NCBI GenBank assembly: GCA_964554385.1
Contig: CAZKOM010000024.1
Location: 1 to 25,704 of the forward strand
Direction: 5' to 3'
Origin: JAGKXC01 sp964554385
Lineage (GTDB): Bacteria > Bacteroidota > Bacteroidia > NS11-12g > UBA955
DNA length: 25,704 nt
Position 1 is the stretch's first letter; the number at the start of each line of letters is the position of its first letter. Below, piece after piece: positions 1 through 8,052 of this stretch. The notes under the pieces are model-generated. The model was not told the origin of the DNA. It made no database searches and saw only the letters and a list, made by a program, of their open reading frames with translations. A program made the translations under genes and the position numbers.

Positions 1-865
1 CTGGCGGACGACGAAGTAACAACGATACTTCACGATATGCTACCGCCTGTTTAGATAAATCATCATACACTACCAGTGCTGGTAAGCCCAAGTCACGGAA
101 GTACTCGCCTACTGCACATCCCGCCATTGGTGCAAAGAATTGCAAAGGTGCAGGAGCCGAAGCAGGAGCTGTTACAACAACAGTGTAAGCCATTGCACCA
201 TGCTCTTCTAATGAATTTACTACTTGCTTAACGGTAGATTCTTTCTGACCACAAGCTACATAAATACAATATACCGGCTGTCCTTTTTCGTAGAATTCTT
301 TTTGGTTAATGATTGTATCAATAGCAATCGCCGTTTTACCTGTCTGACGATCACCGATAATCAATTCTCGCTGACCTCTACCAATTGGAATCATCGCGTC
401 AATTGCTTTAATACCGGTTTGTAAAGGTTCTTTAACAGGTTCACGGAACAATACCCCTGGTGCTTTACGCTCCAATGGCATTTCGAAAAGGTCGCCACCG
501 ATTGGACCTTTACCATCAACCGGCTCGCCCAAGGCATTAATTACACGACCCAATAAACCATGTCCGGCTTTGATCGATGCAATTTTTCCTGTGCGTTTTA
601 CTTTATCACCTTCTTTAATTTCTGTGCTACTTCCCATCAATACCGCACCCACGTTATCTTCTTCATGGTTCAATACTACAGCACGAACGCCGTTAGCAAA
701 TTCAACCAATTCCCCACTTTGTACACCGAGGAGTCCGTAAATACGAGCGATACCGTCCCCCACTTGGAGAACTGTACCCACTTCTTCGAGGTTTGCAGCC
801 GTATCGAATCCAGAAATTTGGTCTTTAAGGATGGTCGATATTTCGTCAGGTCTAATATGTGACAT
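1..865 (-). CDS. atpA: F1F0 ATP synthase subunit alpha, 3' end cut by window edge
   Basis: Alpha subunit of the F1 catalytic head, which carries the non-catalytic nucleotide sites of ATP synthase. Reading leftwards from the ATG at 863-865 gives 288 codons with no stop before the window edge, about the first half of the usual ~520 residues. The start reads MSHIRPDEISTILKDQI, typical of alpha subunits. The P-loop GDRQTGKT is at residues 171-178 (about 355-332). Further family motifs follow, including AIDAMIPIGRGQRELIIG before the P-loop and VVYDDLSKQAVAYRE near the edge. It starts 9 bases after the atpH stop, so it is the last gene of the atp run visible here. In Bacteroidota atpG normally follows, and atpD-atpC usually sit elsewhere; neither can be checked here. 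Confidence 0.97.
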   Translation of the reverse strand, partial: MSHIRPDEISTILKDQISGFDTAANLEEVGTVLQVGDGIARIYGLLGVQSGELVEFANGVRAVVLNHEEDNVGAVLMGSSTEIKEGDKVKRTGKIASIKAGHGLLGRVINALGEPVDGKGPIGGDLFEMPLERKAPGVLFREPVKEPLQTGIKAIDAMIPIGRGQRELIIGDRQTGKTAIAIDTIINQKEFYEKGQPVYCIYVACGQKESTVKQVVNSLEEHGAMAYTVVVTAPASAPAPLQFFAPMAGCAVGEYFRDLGLPALVVYDDLSKQAVAYREVSLLLRRPP

Positions 866-874
866 AATGATTTT

Positions 875-1414
875 TTAAGCGATTTGTAGGTCTTTTTTAA
901 TTTTCTGTAATTGGTTAGAAACGGTAGAATCGAAAATTTTACCATCGAAAACGATATTGAGTCCGCCAATTACATCGGCATCAATAATTTGATTTAATTG
1001 CACTTCGCTAGCTCCAGTTTGTTTTGCAACATAGGATTTAACGGCTTTCACATCGGCATCACTTAAGGCTACCGCTGCTGTAACTTCGGCAGTCATAATA
1101 TTTTTATGTTTATTCACCAAAGCGATAAATGCTTGTGTCATTCCAGGGATTAATGCTTCCCGGAATTTATCGGCCATGATCATTAAGGTATTGCGCGTTA
1201 ACTCCGTGTAGGAGCCAAACAACTTCTGCATCGCTTCTTTTTTCGTTGCGATTTTGATCAATGGACTGTTGAGGAACAATACAAAGTCTCTATTCTCTTC
1301 GCAAACGCTCATCAAATGACGAACATCACTATCAACCTTATCCAATGATTTGGTCTCCAACGCTTGCTCGAACAAGGCTTTGGCGTATCGCGAAGCTATT
1401 CTAAAGTCTGACAT
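875..1414 (-). CDS. atpH: F1F0 ATP synthase subunit delta
   Basis: Delta (OSCP-type) subunit of the peripheral stalk, joining the F1 head to the b subunits. The 179 residues match the normal family length. The N-terminal helical domain begins IASRYAKALFEQAL, the usual delta signature. The C-terminal end shows the conserved GGLNIVFDGKIFDSTVSNQL, where G-G and the D-S-V pattern are typical. It lies between atpF (20 bases upstream) and atpA (9 bases downstream), the normal F-H-A order. Sequence and position agree, so the call is firm. Confidence 0.95.
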   Translation of the reverse strand: MSDFRIASRYAKALFEQALETKSLDKVDSDVRHLMSVCEENRDFVLFLNSPLIKIATKKEAMQKLFGSYTELTRNTLMIMADKFREALIPGMTQAFIALVNKHKNIMTAEVTAAVALSDADVKAVKSYVAKQTGASEVQLNQIIDADVIGGLNIVFDGKIFDSTVSNQLQKIKKDLQIA

Positions 1415-1434
1415 TCCGTAATTGGGTTCTCGGT

Positions 1435-1923
1435 TTAATTCAATTGATTTAATTGCTGAGAGATCAAAGCTTGTTGAGCGTCTGAAGCTTCCAACTTCTG
1501 CTGAACTAATTTCTCGGCAATTTGCACAGATAAAACAGAAACCTCTTTTTTCAACTCAGCGATTGCTGCTGATTTTTGTTTTTCGATTTCGTCTTGTGCT
1601 CGTTGCAAGATTTTCTTAGCTTCTTCATCGGCCGATGCTTTTGCATCACCAACAATTTTGTCTTTCATTTCTCTTGCTTCCTTCATAATCGCATCGCGCT
1701 CTTGACGAGCTGCTGCAAGCAACGCTTCATTTTCGCTGCTCAAACGCGCCATGTCGGCTTTTGTTTTTTCCGCTTGATTCAACGCATCTTCGATGGTCTG
1801 TTCGCGTTCACGAATAGAATCCAAGATTGGCTTCCAAGCAAATTTCTTTAAGATAACCATCACTAAACTGAAGGTTACCAGCATCCAAAATACAAGTCCT
1901 ATGGACGGTGTTACTAATCCCAT
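1435..1923 (-). CDS. atpF: F1F0 ATP synthase subunit b
   Basis: Subunit b of the F0 membrane sector, the peripheral stalk that holds the alpha/beta hexamer still. The 162-residue protein has one N-terminal membrane helix (about residues 8-25, IGLVFWMLVTFSLVMVIL). This is followed by the usual KFAWKPILDSIREREQTIEDAL and then a long charged Ala/Glu/Lys/Gln-rich helix forming the right-handed coiled coil. It follows atpE after 52 bases, and that gap holds a strong hairpin with a U tract. Translation of this gene therefore probably depends on transcripts that read through the hairpin. Confidence 0.96.
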   Translation of the reverse strand: MGLVTPSIGLVFWMLVTFSLVMVILKKFAWKPILDSIREREQTIEDALNQAEKTKADMARLSSENEALLAAARQERDAIMKEAREMKDKIVGDAKASADEEAKKILQRAQDEIEKQKSAAIAELKKEVSVLSVQIAEKLVQQKLEASDAQQALISQQLNQLN

Positions 1924-1937
1924 TTTTCGTTAATGTT

Positions 1938-1965
1938 AAAAGGGGTTACTGCTTGCAGCAACCCC
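1938..1965 (-). terminator. Hairpin with U tract between atpE and atpF (partial terminator or 3' stabiliser)
   Basis: On the minus strand, right after the atpE stop, GGGGTT-G-CTG pairs with CAG-T-AACCCC. This gives a 10-bp stem (one G-U pair) with a four-base CAAG loop at 1942-1965, followed by TTTT at 1941-1938. It has the form of an intrinsic terminator but lies inside the operon, before atpF. It probably stops part of the transcripts or protects the 3' end of the upstream atpE message. Either effect would give more c subunit than downstream subunits. Confidence 0.75.
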
Positions 1966-1975
1966 CGAATTTTTC

Positions 1976-2236
1976 TTAAAGGAACAGAATCAAAAGACAA
2001 ACAACGATCGCGAAGAATACAGCACCTTCGATAAGAGCTGCAGCTACGATCATGTTCGCACGGATGTCACCAGCAGATTCAGGCTGACGAGCAATGGATT
2101 CCATTGCGCTACCACCGATTCTACCGATACCCATACCAGCACCGATAGCGGCCAAACCAGCACCGAGAGCGGCACCCATTTTACTGTAAGCAGCGGCTAA
2201 ATCAGCTGCTTGAAGAAGAGTGTTCATGAGACTCAT
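1976..2236 (-). CDS. atpE: F1F0 ATP synthase subunit c
   Basis: Proteolipid subunit forming the rotating c-ring of F0. The 86 residues hold two membrane helices. The first is glycine/alanine-rich (about residues 20-42). The polar loop contains R50-Q51-P52, and the second helix carries the ion-binding carboxylate E70 in AALIEGAVFFAIV. E70 is followed by Gly-Ala rather than the Ser-Thr typical of sodium-binding rings, which suggests a proton-type ring. M1 at 2236 is assumed; M4 is an alternative start. The A/C-rich leader before the gene and the hairpin after it fit high expression relative to the rest of the operon. Confidence 0.96.
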   Translation of the reverse strand: MSLMNTLLQAADLAAAYSKMGAALGAGLAAIGAGMGIGRIGGSAMESIARQPESAGDIRANMIVAAALIEGAVFFAIVVCLLILFL

Positions 2237-2272
2237 AATTGTTTATTGGTTATTTGTTGTTTTGTTGTTTAA
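2237..2272 (-). promoter_or_regulatory. A/C-rich unstructured leader before atpE
   Basis: On the minus strand the 36 bases between the atpB stop and the atpE ATG are almost entirely A, C and T with few Gs. They contain repeated AACAACAAA-like stretches and no Shine-Dalgarno sequence. A weakly structured, A-rich leader is known to favour initiation in Bacteroidota, and E. coli atpE has an analogous translational enhancer. That it boosts c-subunit synthesis is an inference. Confidence 0.45.
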
Positions 2273-3475
2273 TTAATGATGGTGATCTTCCACGGCCATG
2301 CCTATGTAAATAGACGTTAACAAAGTAAATACAAAAGCTTGTAAGAATGCTACTAGCAATTCCAACATACTCATAAATACCGTAAATCCTACGCTTAACG
2401 GAGTAACAGCAAAGCCTATTTCCTCTTTAATCGCACCGAATATGAATATCAACGAGAAGAATCCAAGAATAATAAGGTGACCCGCTGTAATGTTCGCAAA
2501 TAAACGAAGCATCAATACAAAAGGCTTCAAGATAACCCCTAATATTTCAATAGGGATAATGATAGGATACATCCAAACGGGAACATCGGGAACAAAAATG
2601 TGTTTCCAATAATATTTGTTCGCATTTAAATTAACGGTAAGGAAAACCACAATCGCTAAAACCATAGTAACTGCGATATTTCCGGTAACGTTTGCCCCTC
2701 CTGGGAAAATTGGAATCAATCCGTACAAGTTCAACACGAAAATAAAAAAGAATATGCTCAACAACAATGGCATAAACTTATTGGCTTTATGTCCGATGGA
2801 TGGTTTAGCTATGTCGTCACGAATAAATAGAATCAAAGGCTCTACCAAATTATGAAACCCTTTAGGCGCTTTACCAGCACGTTTTTTGTAACTATTGGCC
2901 ATGCCTATCGCAATGATAAATAGGGTAATAACACCTATAAACATCGCCAACACGTTTTTAGTGATACTCAAATCGTAAAAATCGGTTGACCCATCTTCTG
3001 CTATCACATGATTCTCTTCGTCTAAACGATAGCCATTATAGGCATCGTGACCGTGATTAAATTTCGCCGATGAAAAAACCTCAATCCCTTTGGATTTTGA
3101 ATAAATAATCACAGGCAATGGAATGGAAACAGAACCATGGCCTTCTCCCCATAAATGCCAATCGTGTGCATCGGAAATGTGATCCATAATCATTTTTCCT
3201 GGCTCAAACTTCTTTTCGTCGTGCGCTGACTCTGCATTATGGGCATTGTCTGAAGCATGCGAATCCCCATGAGATGCCACACTATTATGTTCAGCGGCGG
3301 AAGAATGCTCAACCTCCGTGGCTTTTACTGCAGATGAAGCTTCCGATTTTGCCGAGTTATGGCTTTCTTCTGTAGCTTGTGCCGCGGTAAAAAATCCAAA
3401 AAATGCACAAAATAGAGAAATTCTTGCAAAATTTTGAAGTCTGTGCGACACTGAAAGTATTGAAAAATCAAGCAT
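2273..3475 (-). CDS. atpB: F1F0 ATP synthase subunit a, with signal peptide and His/Ser-rich extension
   Basis: Subunit a provides the two proton half-channels next to the c-ring. The membrane part starts near residue 172 and holds the family core, LMLRLFANITAGHLI, with the essential arginine at about R324. At 400 residues it is much longer than the ~250-270 of proteobacterial homologues. The N-terminus has a likely signal peptide (cleavage near AAQA at 31-34). It continues with a low-complexity Ser/Ala/His segment (35-88, seven histidines) and a segment MIMDHISDAHDWHLW (about 95-109), which I recall as conserved in Bacteroidota a subunits. The protein ends in three histidines. Its ATG overlaps the preceding gene's stop as TAATG, indicating coupled translation. 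Confidence 0.95.
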   Translation of the reverse strand: MLDFSILSVSHRLQNFARISLFCAFFGFFTAAQATEESHNSAKSEASSAVKATEVEHSSAAEHNSVASHGDSHASDNAHNAESAHDEKKFEPGKMIMDHISDAHDWHLWGEGHGSVSIPLPVIIYSKSKGIEVFSSAKFNHGHDAYNGYRLDEENHVIAEDGSTDFYDLSITKNVLAMFIGVITLFIIAIGMANSYKKRAGKAPKGFHNLVEPLILFIRDDIAKPSIGHKANKFMPLLLSIFFFIFVLNLYGLIPIFPGGANVTGNIAVTMVLAIVVFLTVNLNANKYYWKHIFVPDVPVWMYPIIIPIEILGVILKPFVLMLRLFANITAGHLIILGFFSLIFIFGAIKEEIGFAVTPLSVGFTVFMSMLELLVAFLQAFVFTLLTSIYIGMAVEDHHH

Positions 3476-3873
3476 TATTGTGAATTTGACTGATCCGACG
3501 AATCGGGGCGCAAATTAATACGCTTTTCGGAAATTTCAAACAACAAAAACAAAACAAAATAAACACAATACAATACGGTGAATGGAATATCGGCCTTGCC
3601 CGTATTAATAAAGGTAATTACAATGAACAACAGGGCCATTACCATGCGCAACATAGACGCTATCATACTTCTCCTGATCCACTTGTTTTTATTGTCTAAT
3701 CCTTCGGTTCTGCCCACCCACACCTTCAAAAAGGTAAAAACCAGGAACAAATATACCAAACCGATGTAGGTATAAGTAGGTAGATTAACTTTGGGCGAGA
3801 ACATGTCGGCCATGTAAGTAGCCATGCTCATCATCGCTACGAAAGCGTAATTTCTGTACGAAGCAAATTTCAC
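3475..3873 (-). CDS. Small four-helix membrane protein at the AtpI position
   Basis: This 132-residue protein has four hydrophobic segments, at about residues 10-26, 34-54, 68-90 and 96-114. Its C-terminal tail is hydrophilic and Ser/Asp/Gln-rich. It sits exactly where AtpI sits in other atp operons, between AtpZ (17 bases upstream) and atpB, and overlaps the atpB start by one base. AtpI-family proteins assist c-ring assembly or magnesium/calcium transport. I see no decisive AtpI motif, so the assignment rests on position, size and topology. The basic loop WIRRSMIASMLRMVMA before the third helix is a visible landmark. Confidence 0.6.
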   Translation of the reverse strand: MKFASYRNYAFVAMMSMATYMADMFSPKVNLPTYTYIGLVYLFLVFTFLKVWVGRTEGLDNKNKWIRRSMIASMLRMVMALLFIVITFINTGKADIPFTVLYCVYFVLFLLFEISEKRINLRPDSSDQSNSQ

Positions 3874-3890
3874 AATCTTGGGGGTTAGCG

Positions 3891-4247
3891 TTAAATTTTT
3901 TTCAAAATTAGATATAAGGATGCCGCTACACCTAACAAAGTACCCACAATTGTAAATACTGGAAATCCAAAATGGTGCTTAGCCCAGGAATTATCAATAA
4001 AATAACCCATAAACACAAACGCTAATATGCTGCCTATCATTTGAAACGCCATAGAGGTGTATTTCATGAATTCTCTGCTTGAATCCGCCGCACGATTGCT
4101 GTTTACTTGACGTTTTTTATACCCTATCCTATTTTCTGATTGTAATTCTTCCGATATAACAGCCTGTGAAGAACTACTTGATTCTGAGACGTCCTCCAGT
4201 GCTTTATTCACACCGTGAACAATAGCATTACGCCGTGTTTTACCCAT
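3891..4247 (-). CDS. atpZ: AtpZ/AtpI-family protein with an unusual N-terminal extension
   Basis: The C-terminal half matches the AtpZ (ATPase gene 1) family. It has two membrane helices (about 64-85 and 95-115), with FQMIGSILAFVFMGYFIDN and GTLLGVAASLYLILKKI. AtpZ proteins act with AtpI in c-ring assembly or ion supply and are encoded just before atpB. The family is usually 70-100 residues. Here about 60 hydrophilic residues rich in Ser, Lys and Arg precede the first helix. An internal start at M61 (position 4067) would give a normal-sized protein but leave a 200-base gap in an otherwise compact operon. The longer form is therefore preferred. Confidence 0.75.
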   Translation of the reverse strand: MGKTRRNAIVHGVNKALEDVSESSSSSQAVISEELQSENRIGYKKRQVNSNRAADSSREFMKYTSMAFQMIGSILAFVFMGYFIDNSWAKHHFGFPVFTIVGTLLGVAASLYLILKKI

Positions 4248-4268
4248 TAATTTCTTGAAAAATCTGGA

Positions 4269-4697
4269 TTACTTTTCCTTGTCTTCTGTTCGGCTAGAAG
4301 CCGATGAAGCGGCCGCAGCAGCGGTACTATTGGAGTTCATGGTACAACGACCATTAAACTGCGCTCCTGCTTCGATGATAACTTTTCCAGCGACGATATC
4401 ACCATCAATTCTAGCACTAGGCTTTAATTCCAATACTTGTTTCACTACCACATTGCCTTTAATATGTCCAGCAACAGTGGCAAATTCAGATTCGATATTA
4501 CCCAACACCTTGCCGGTGTTTCCAATTACCAATCGTTGTGTAACTTTAATCTGCCCTTCAATGGCTCCGTCAATTCGAATATCACCGTTAGAACTCAAAT
4601 CCCCTGTTAGTTTGGTACCCTGACCTATAATATTTAAAATACCTTGGGAAGAAGCTGGACTTTCTTTTTTACCCGAATTGCCTTGAAACATAGCCAT
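4269..4697 (-). CDS. Bactofilin (polymer-forming cytoskeletal protein)
   Basis: Bactofilins form nucleotide-independent filaments that scaffold cell-wall enzymes and shape. The 142-residue protein has the expected layout: a short disordered N-terminus, a repeating beta-helix core from about residue 20 to 117, and a Ser/Ala-rich tail. The core shows the family rhythm of short strands with glycines, as in GDIRIDGAIEGQIKV, GHIKGNVVVKQVLEL and ARIDGDIVAGKVIIEAGA. It lies 21 bases before the AtpZ gene and 26 bases after a protein resembling an M23-peptidase N-terminus. Bactofilins often pair with M23 peptidases. M3 is an alternative start. Confidence 0.92.
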   Translation of the reverse strand: MAMFQGNSGKKESPASSQGILNIIGQGTKLTGDLSSNGDIRIDGAIEGQIKVTQRLVIGNTGKVLGNIESEFATVAGHIKGNVVVKQVLELKPSARIDGDIVAGKVIIEAGAQFNGRCTMNSNSTAAAAASSASSRTEDKEK

Positions 4698-4723
4698 AGT
4701 TACAAATATACTAAATTCAACGA

Positions 4724-5110
4724 TTATTTATTCAATTCATTGGGCCTCACCGAGGTAGAATCGAATGCCGATTCGTTGCCTTCCAAAATTTTATTCAAGG
4801 TTTCTTGTTTGGAGTATTTCACTTCCAATTTGGTCCGTAAATCTTCAACTTGCTGATTTAACAATAAGATTTCTTGCCTACTTTCAGCGGTTACGGCCCT
4901 GGGCAACAATGCTCGCATTGGGGTATAGGCAACCAACAACATGATTAAAGCGGTAAAGGCAACCAATAAACTGCTAAAAACCATCAACACGTTCATCGGC
5001 GTTAATTGAATTGAAAAGACTTCAGCAAAGTTGTTGTCATTAATTAACACCAAACGATGCTTATTCCGAAGATTAGCAATAATTTTGCGCCGTCTGTTAG
5101 ATTTTTTCAT
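4724..5110 (-). CDS. Membrane-anchored coiled-coil protein, like an M23 peptidase lacking its catalytic domain
   Basis: This 128-residue protein starts with a very basic segment (KKSNRRRKIIANLRNKHR). It then has the stretch LVLINDNNFAEVFSIQLTPMN, one membrane helix (about residues 40-63) and a helical Leu/Gln/Glu-rich tail that probably forms a coiled coil. From memory, this layout is the N-terminal part of the Bacteroidota M23 peptidases encoded next to bactofilin. The LytM/M23 domain with its HxxxD and HxH zinc ligands is absent: the gene stops 26 bases before bactofilin, leaving no room for it. It may be a membrane partner of the bactofilin filament. It is the first gene of the unit and diverges from porW. 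Confidence 0.65.
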   Translation of the reverse strand: MKKSNRRRKIIANLRNKHRLVLINDNNFAEVFSIQLTPMNVLMVFSSLLVAFTALIMLLVAYTPMRALLPRAVTAESRQEILLLNQQVEDLRTKLEVKYSKQETLNKILEGNESAFDSTSVRPNELNK

Positions 5111-5141
5111 AACGAATTGATTGAAGCAGTCAATAAAACAC

Positions 5142-5149
5142 CAAATTTA
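5142..5149 (-). promoter_or_regulatory. Likely promoter -7 element of the M23-like/bactofilin/atp unit
   Basis: The minus strand reads TAAATTTG, a full match to the Bacteroidota -7 consensus TAnnTTTG, 32 bases upstream of the ATG at 5110. The only TTG at a plausible -33 place has a short spacer of 15 bases, so only the -7 part is convincing. The site lies in the 56-base gap between the divergent genes. Confidence 0.5.
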
Positions 5150-5166
5150 GCGTTTTTAATAACACA

Positions 5167-7977
5167 ATGCGAATCATCAGAAGCTACACCACGTTTTTAT
5201 CGATGCCTGCCGGTCGATTATTTTTCGTTGGTTTCCTTGCTTGGATGATATCCGGATGTGGCAATGAGGAAAGCTGGTCGTACAAACAATGGCATAATAC
5301 GCTAGCACATTACAACAAGTTTTTCAATGCAGAGCAAAAGTGGTTAGAAACGGTTGATTTAACGCGAGAAGCGTTTAAAGACGATCCTCGTAAACCGATT
5401 ACCTTATTCAATTATGGCGACGCAGCAACGTTAAAGGGAAATCAAGCGGCAATGGACGAAGTGATTAAGCGCGCTTCAACCATGATTGATCGACATCCCC
5501 GTTCTAAATGGGTAGATGATGCCTATTTACTCAATGGCAAGGCCTATTTTATGAAAGGCGAAATTACGGCGGCTGAAAATCTGTTTACTTATGTAATTGA
5601 GCATTTCAAAGACCCTATTTCTATTTACCAAGCACAACTTTGGATCGTTCGTTGTTTAGTGATGAAAAATCGCTTGGGCGATGCGGCTGTATTGGTGAGC
5701 AATTTGGTAAAAAAACCAGATTTCCCAATAGAATTAACAGCTCAGGCAAATTTTATCACTGGTGCCATTGCCATCGAACAAGGTAATTTTCAACAGGCCA
5801 TTGCCCCCTTAACCAAGGCACTACCGAAGACCCACCAACGCATGGATCGGTATCGTTTGATTTTCGCGTTGGGGGAATGCCATTTAAAAATTAAAGAATA
5901 CGCAAAAGCCGAACAATATTTTTCAAAAATCGCCAAATTCAACCCTCCATACGAGATTGCATTTCGCGCAAAAATGGCACAAGTAACCATACTTAGTGAA
6001 CAACAAGAAAATTACACCAAAGCCAATTCTATTTTGGCCAAGATGCTAAAAGATGATAAAAACTTGGATTTCCGAAGTAGTATTTACCTAACCATGGGTC
6101 ATAACGAAATCAAGGCAAAACGAGATGCGATTGCCATCAAGCGATATCAGCAAGCCGTGTATATTGCAGAAGACAAAGTTCAAAAGACCAACGCCTACCT
6201 CGCTTTAGGCGATTATTATTTTGGTAAAAAATTGTACGCTGGCAGCGCCCGTTATTACGATTCTGCATTTAAAATTATTGATGAAAAACATCCCAATTTT
6301 CAAGCGATTACAACGAAAAATGATGTTTTAGGCGATTTATTAAAGGAGGTTTTGGTATTCACCGAACAAGACAGTTTGTTAAAAATGGCCAAGGATGCGG
6401 ATTGGAGATCCAAAAAGATATCGGAGGCAATTGCTAGAGAAAAATTAGAAGCCCAGCGCGCAGCAGACGCTGAAAAACTAAAACAACAGGCTAAGAATGG
6501 TGGTGGCAATGCTCCGGGTGGATTTCCTGGTAATCCAGATTTTGCACCCATGAACGCCGGCGGAGGTGGAATGCCCACCATGGGTGGCAGCGCTTCTTTT
6601 CCTTTCTATACTGCCGCACAACGTACCAAGGGGATTCAAGACTTTGAACGATTGTGGGGTAAACGCAGTAATGCGGATTATTGGCGATATTCAAACCGCA
6701 AATCGGAGATAGAAAATAATTCAACTGAAAACAAAAATTCAGAAGAAAAAACCGAATCAACCAATGGAAATCCATCTTTGGCTGGAAATAAAAATGACGG
6801 TAATAACAAAGGCTCCGGTACTGCTGAAAAATCTACTGCTTCAGACAGTAGTTTGATGCCAAAAAATATTCCTGCCGAAGAAAAACGAGTCTACACTACC
6901 CTCCCCTTTTCTCCATCAGCCCAAAAAGAGGCCCTGGCCAAAATTGAAAAATCTACCTTTAACGCAGCTCAAATTTATCAAACACGTTTAGCAGAGCCGG
7001 CCACCGCCATCGAATTATATATTCAACTCATCACACGGTTTCCGAAATCAGAATACGCTCCGCAAGCCCATTATGAAATAGTGAAACTCTGTCGTTCCAC
7101 GGGCGACTATGCCATGGCTGATGCTACCAAGTCTAATTTGATAGAGAAATACCCTAAAAGTATTTATGTACGCATGCTGGAAAGCAATTCTACTGCAGAA
7201 ATTAGCAACACCGGTAAGGGTTCAAAATCCATTGATAGTATGTTATCGGTGATTTCGGGATATTTCATTGAAGAAAAATACGAAGATGTTATTAATGCTA
7301 AAAAGTTTGTAGACAAGCAGTTTGCTGGAAACGAATATCAAGCTCAATTTGATTTTATCTACGCAAGTGCCTTTATACGTTCTGGAAATACGAAGAAAGG
7401 CATTGATTTAATGGAGCAAGTTTCTGCGGATTATCCTACCAATTCGGTTGGATTTAGGGCCAAAGACATTTGTGAAGCGTATCGTAAGTTAGAAGCAGAA
7501 AAAGCGCAAAAAGAATCCACAGCCAACACTTCGGCAGGCAATCCGAGTGGAACAAATTCGGTTTCCGATAACTCAACCGTGAATAATCCGGTAACCGTGG
7601 TATCTAATGGCGCTTCTATTTACAAAAAATGGGATGGTGAATCCGAGAAACTCGTGATTTTCGCAATTCCTAAAGGTACCAATGTCAATCTAACTCGATC
7701 CAGTTTAAGCGATTTTGCAAAAAAGAATTTCTCATTCGAAACCTTGGAAATTTCTACGGCAATTCCCATTGGATCCATGATGGTCATCAGTATTCGAAAT
7801 TTCTCAAAACCCACAGAAGCAGATAAATTTAATGACTATTTGAGTCGTTCCGCCGACCTATTTCTATCCAAAGGAATCATGGAATATAAATCTGGAGCCA
7901 TTACCTTGGAAAATTATGCTCAGCTCACCAAAACATTGGACTTAAAATCGTATTGGGAGTTTTTACAGGGCAACTAG
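5167..7977 (+). CDS. porW: PorW/SprE-like TPR lipoprotein (type IX secretion/gliding)
   Basis: PorW (SprE in Flavobacterium) is an outer-membrane-associated TPR lipoprotein needed for type IX secretion and gliding. The 936-residue product has a signal ending in the lipobox ISGC (Cys31). It is followed by HYNKFFNAEQKW and REAFKDDPRKPITLFNYG, which match my memory of the SprE N-terminus. TPR-like helical repeats fill residues ~60-380. A Gly/Pro/Met-rich stretch (445-475) precedes FYTAAQRTKGIQDFERLWGKR, another SprE-like segment ahead of a Ser/Asn/Glu-rich linker (517-561). A C-terminal TPR part and a compact tail follow. M13 is an alternative start. SprE-type genes near bactofilin/atp genes are familiar in Bacteroidota. 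A generic TPR lipoprotein remains possible. Confidence 0.82.
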   Translation: MRIIRSYTTFLSMPAGRLFFVGFLAWMISGCGNEESWSYKQWHNTLAHYNKFFNAEQKWLETVDLTREAFKDDPRKPITLFNYGDAATLKGNQAAMDEVIKRASTMIDRHPRSKWVDDAYLLNGKAYFMKGEITAAENLFTYVIEHFKDPISIYQAQLWIVRCLVMKNRLGDAAVLVSNLVKKPDFPIELTAQANFITGAIAIEQGNFQQAIAPLTKALPKTHQRMDRYRLIFALGECHLKIKEYAKAEQYFSKIAKFNPPYEIAFRAKMAQVTILSEQQENYTKANSILAKMLKDDKNLDFRSSIYLTMGHNEIKAKRDAIAIKRYQQAVYIAEDKVQKTNAYLALGDYYFGKKLYAGSARYYDSAFKIIDEKHPNFQAITTKNDVLGDLLKEVLVFTEQDSLLKMAKDADWRSKKISEAIAREKLEAQRAADAEKLKQQAKNGGGNAPGGFPGNPDFAPMNAGGGGMPTMGGSASFPFYTAAQRTKGIQDFERLWGKRSNADYWRYSNRKSEIENNSTENKNSEEKTESTNGNPSLAGNKNDGNNKGSGTAEKSTASDSSLMPKNIPAEEKRVYTTLPFSPSAQKEALAKIEKSTFNAAQIYQTRLAEPATAIELYIQLITRFPKSEYAPQAHYEIVKLCRSTGDYAMADATKSNLIEKYPKSIYVRMLESNSTAEISNTGKGSKSIDSMLSVISGYFIEEKYEDVINAKKFVDKQFAGNEYQAQFDFIYASAFIRSGNTKKGIDLMEQVSADYPTNSVGFRAKDICEAYRKLEAEKAQKESTANTSAGNPSGTNSVSDNSTVNNPVTVVSNGASIYKKWDGESEKLVIFAIPKGTNVNLTRSSLSDFAKKNFSFETLEISTAIPIGSMMVISIRNFSKPTEADKFNDYLSRSADLFLSKGIMEYKSGAITLENYAQLTKTLDLKSYWEFLQGN

Positions 7978-8052
7978 TAAACGTGTGGAAATTTGGCGTT
8001 AGCCTGAGTGATTTGGCCTAGCAATTAAGGCTTATATTCGCATATTATTCCT

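Noticed and set aside
676..969. Open frame of 97 codons on the minus strand
   Set aside because: It overlaps atpA and atpH in another frame, has no family resemblance and no start context, so it is a shadow.
6491..6775. Minus-strand open frames with Pro-rich and Trp/His-rich translations
   Set aside because: They are antisense to the Gly/Pro/Met linker of the PorW-like gene, whose codon composition keeps the opposite strand open.
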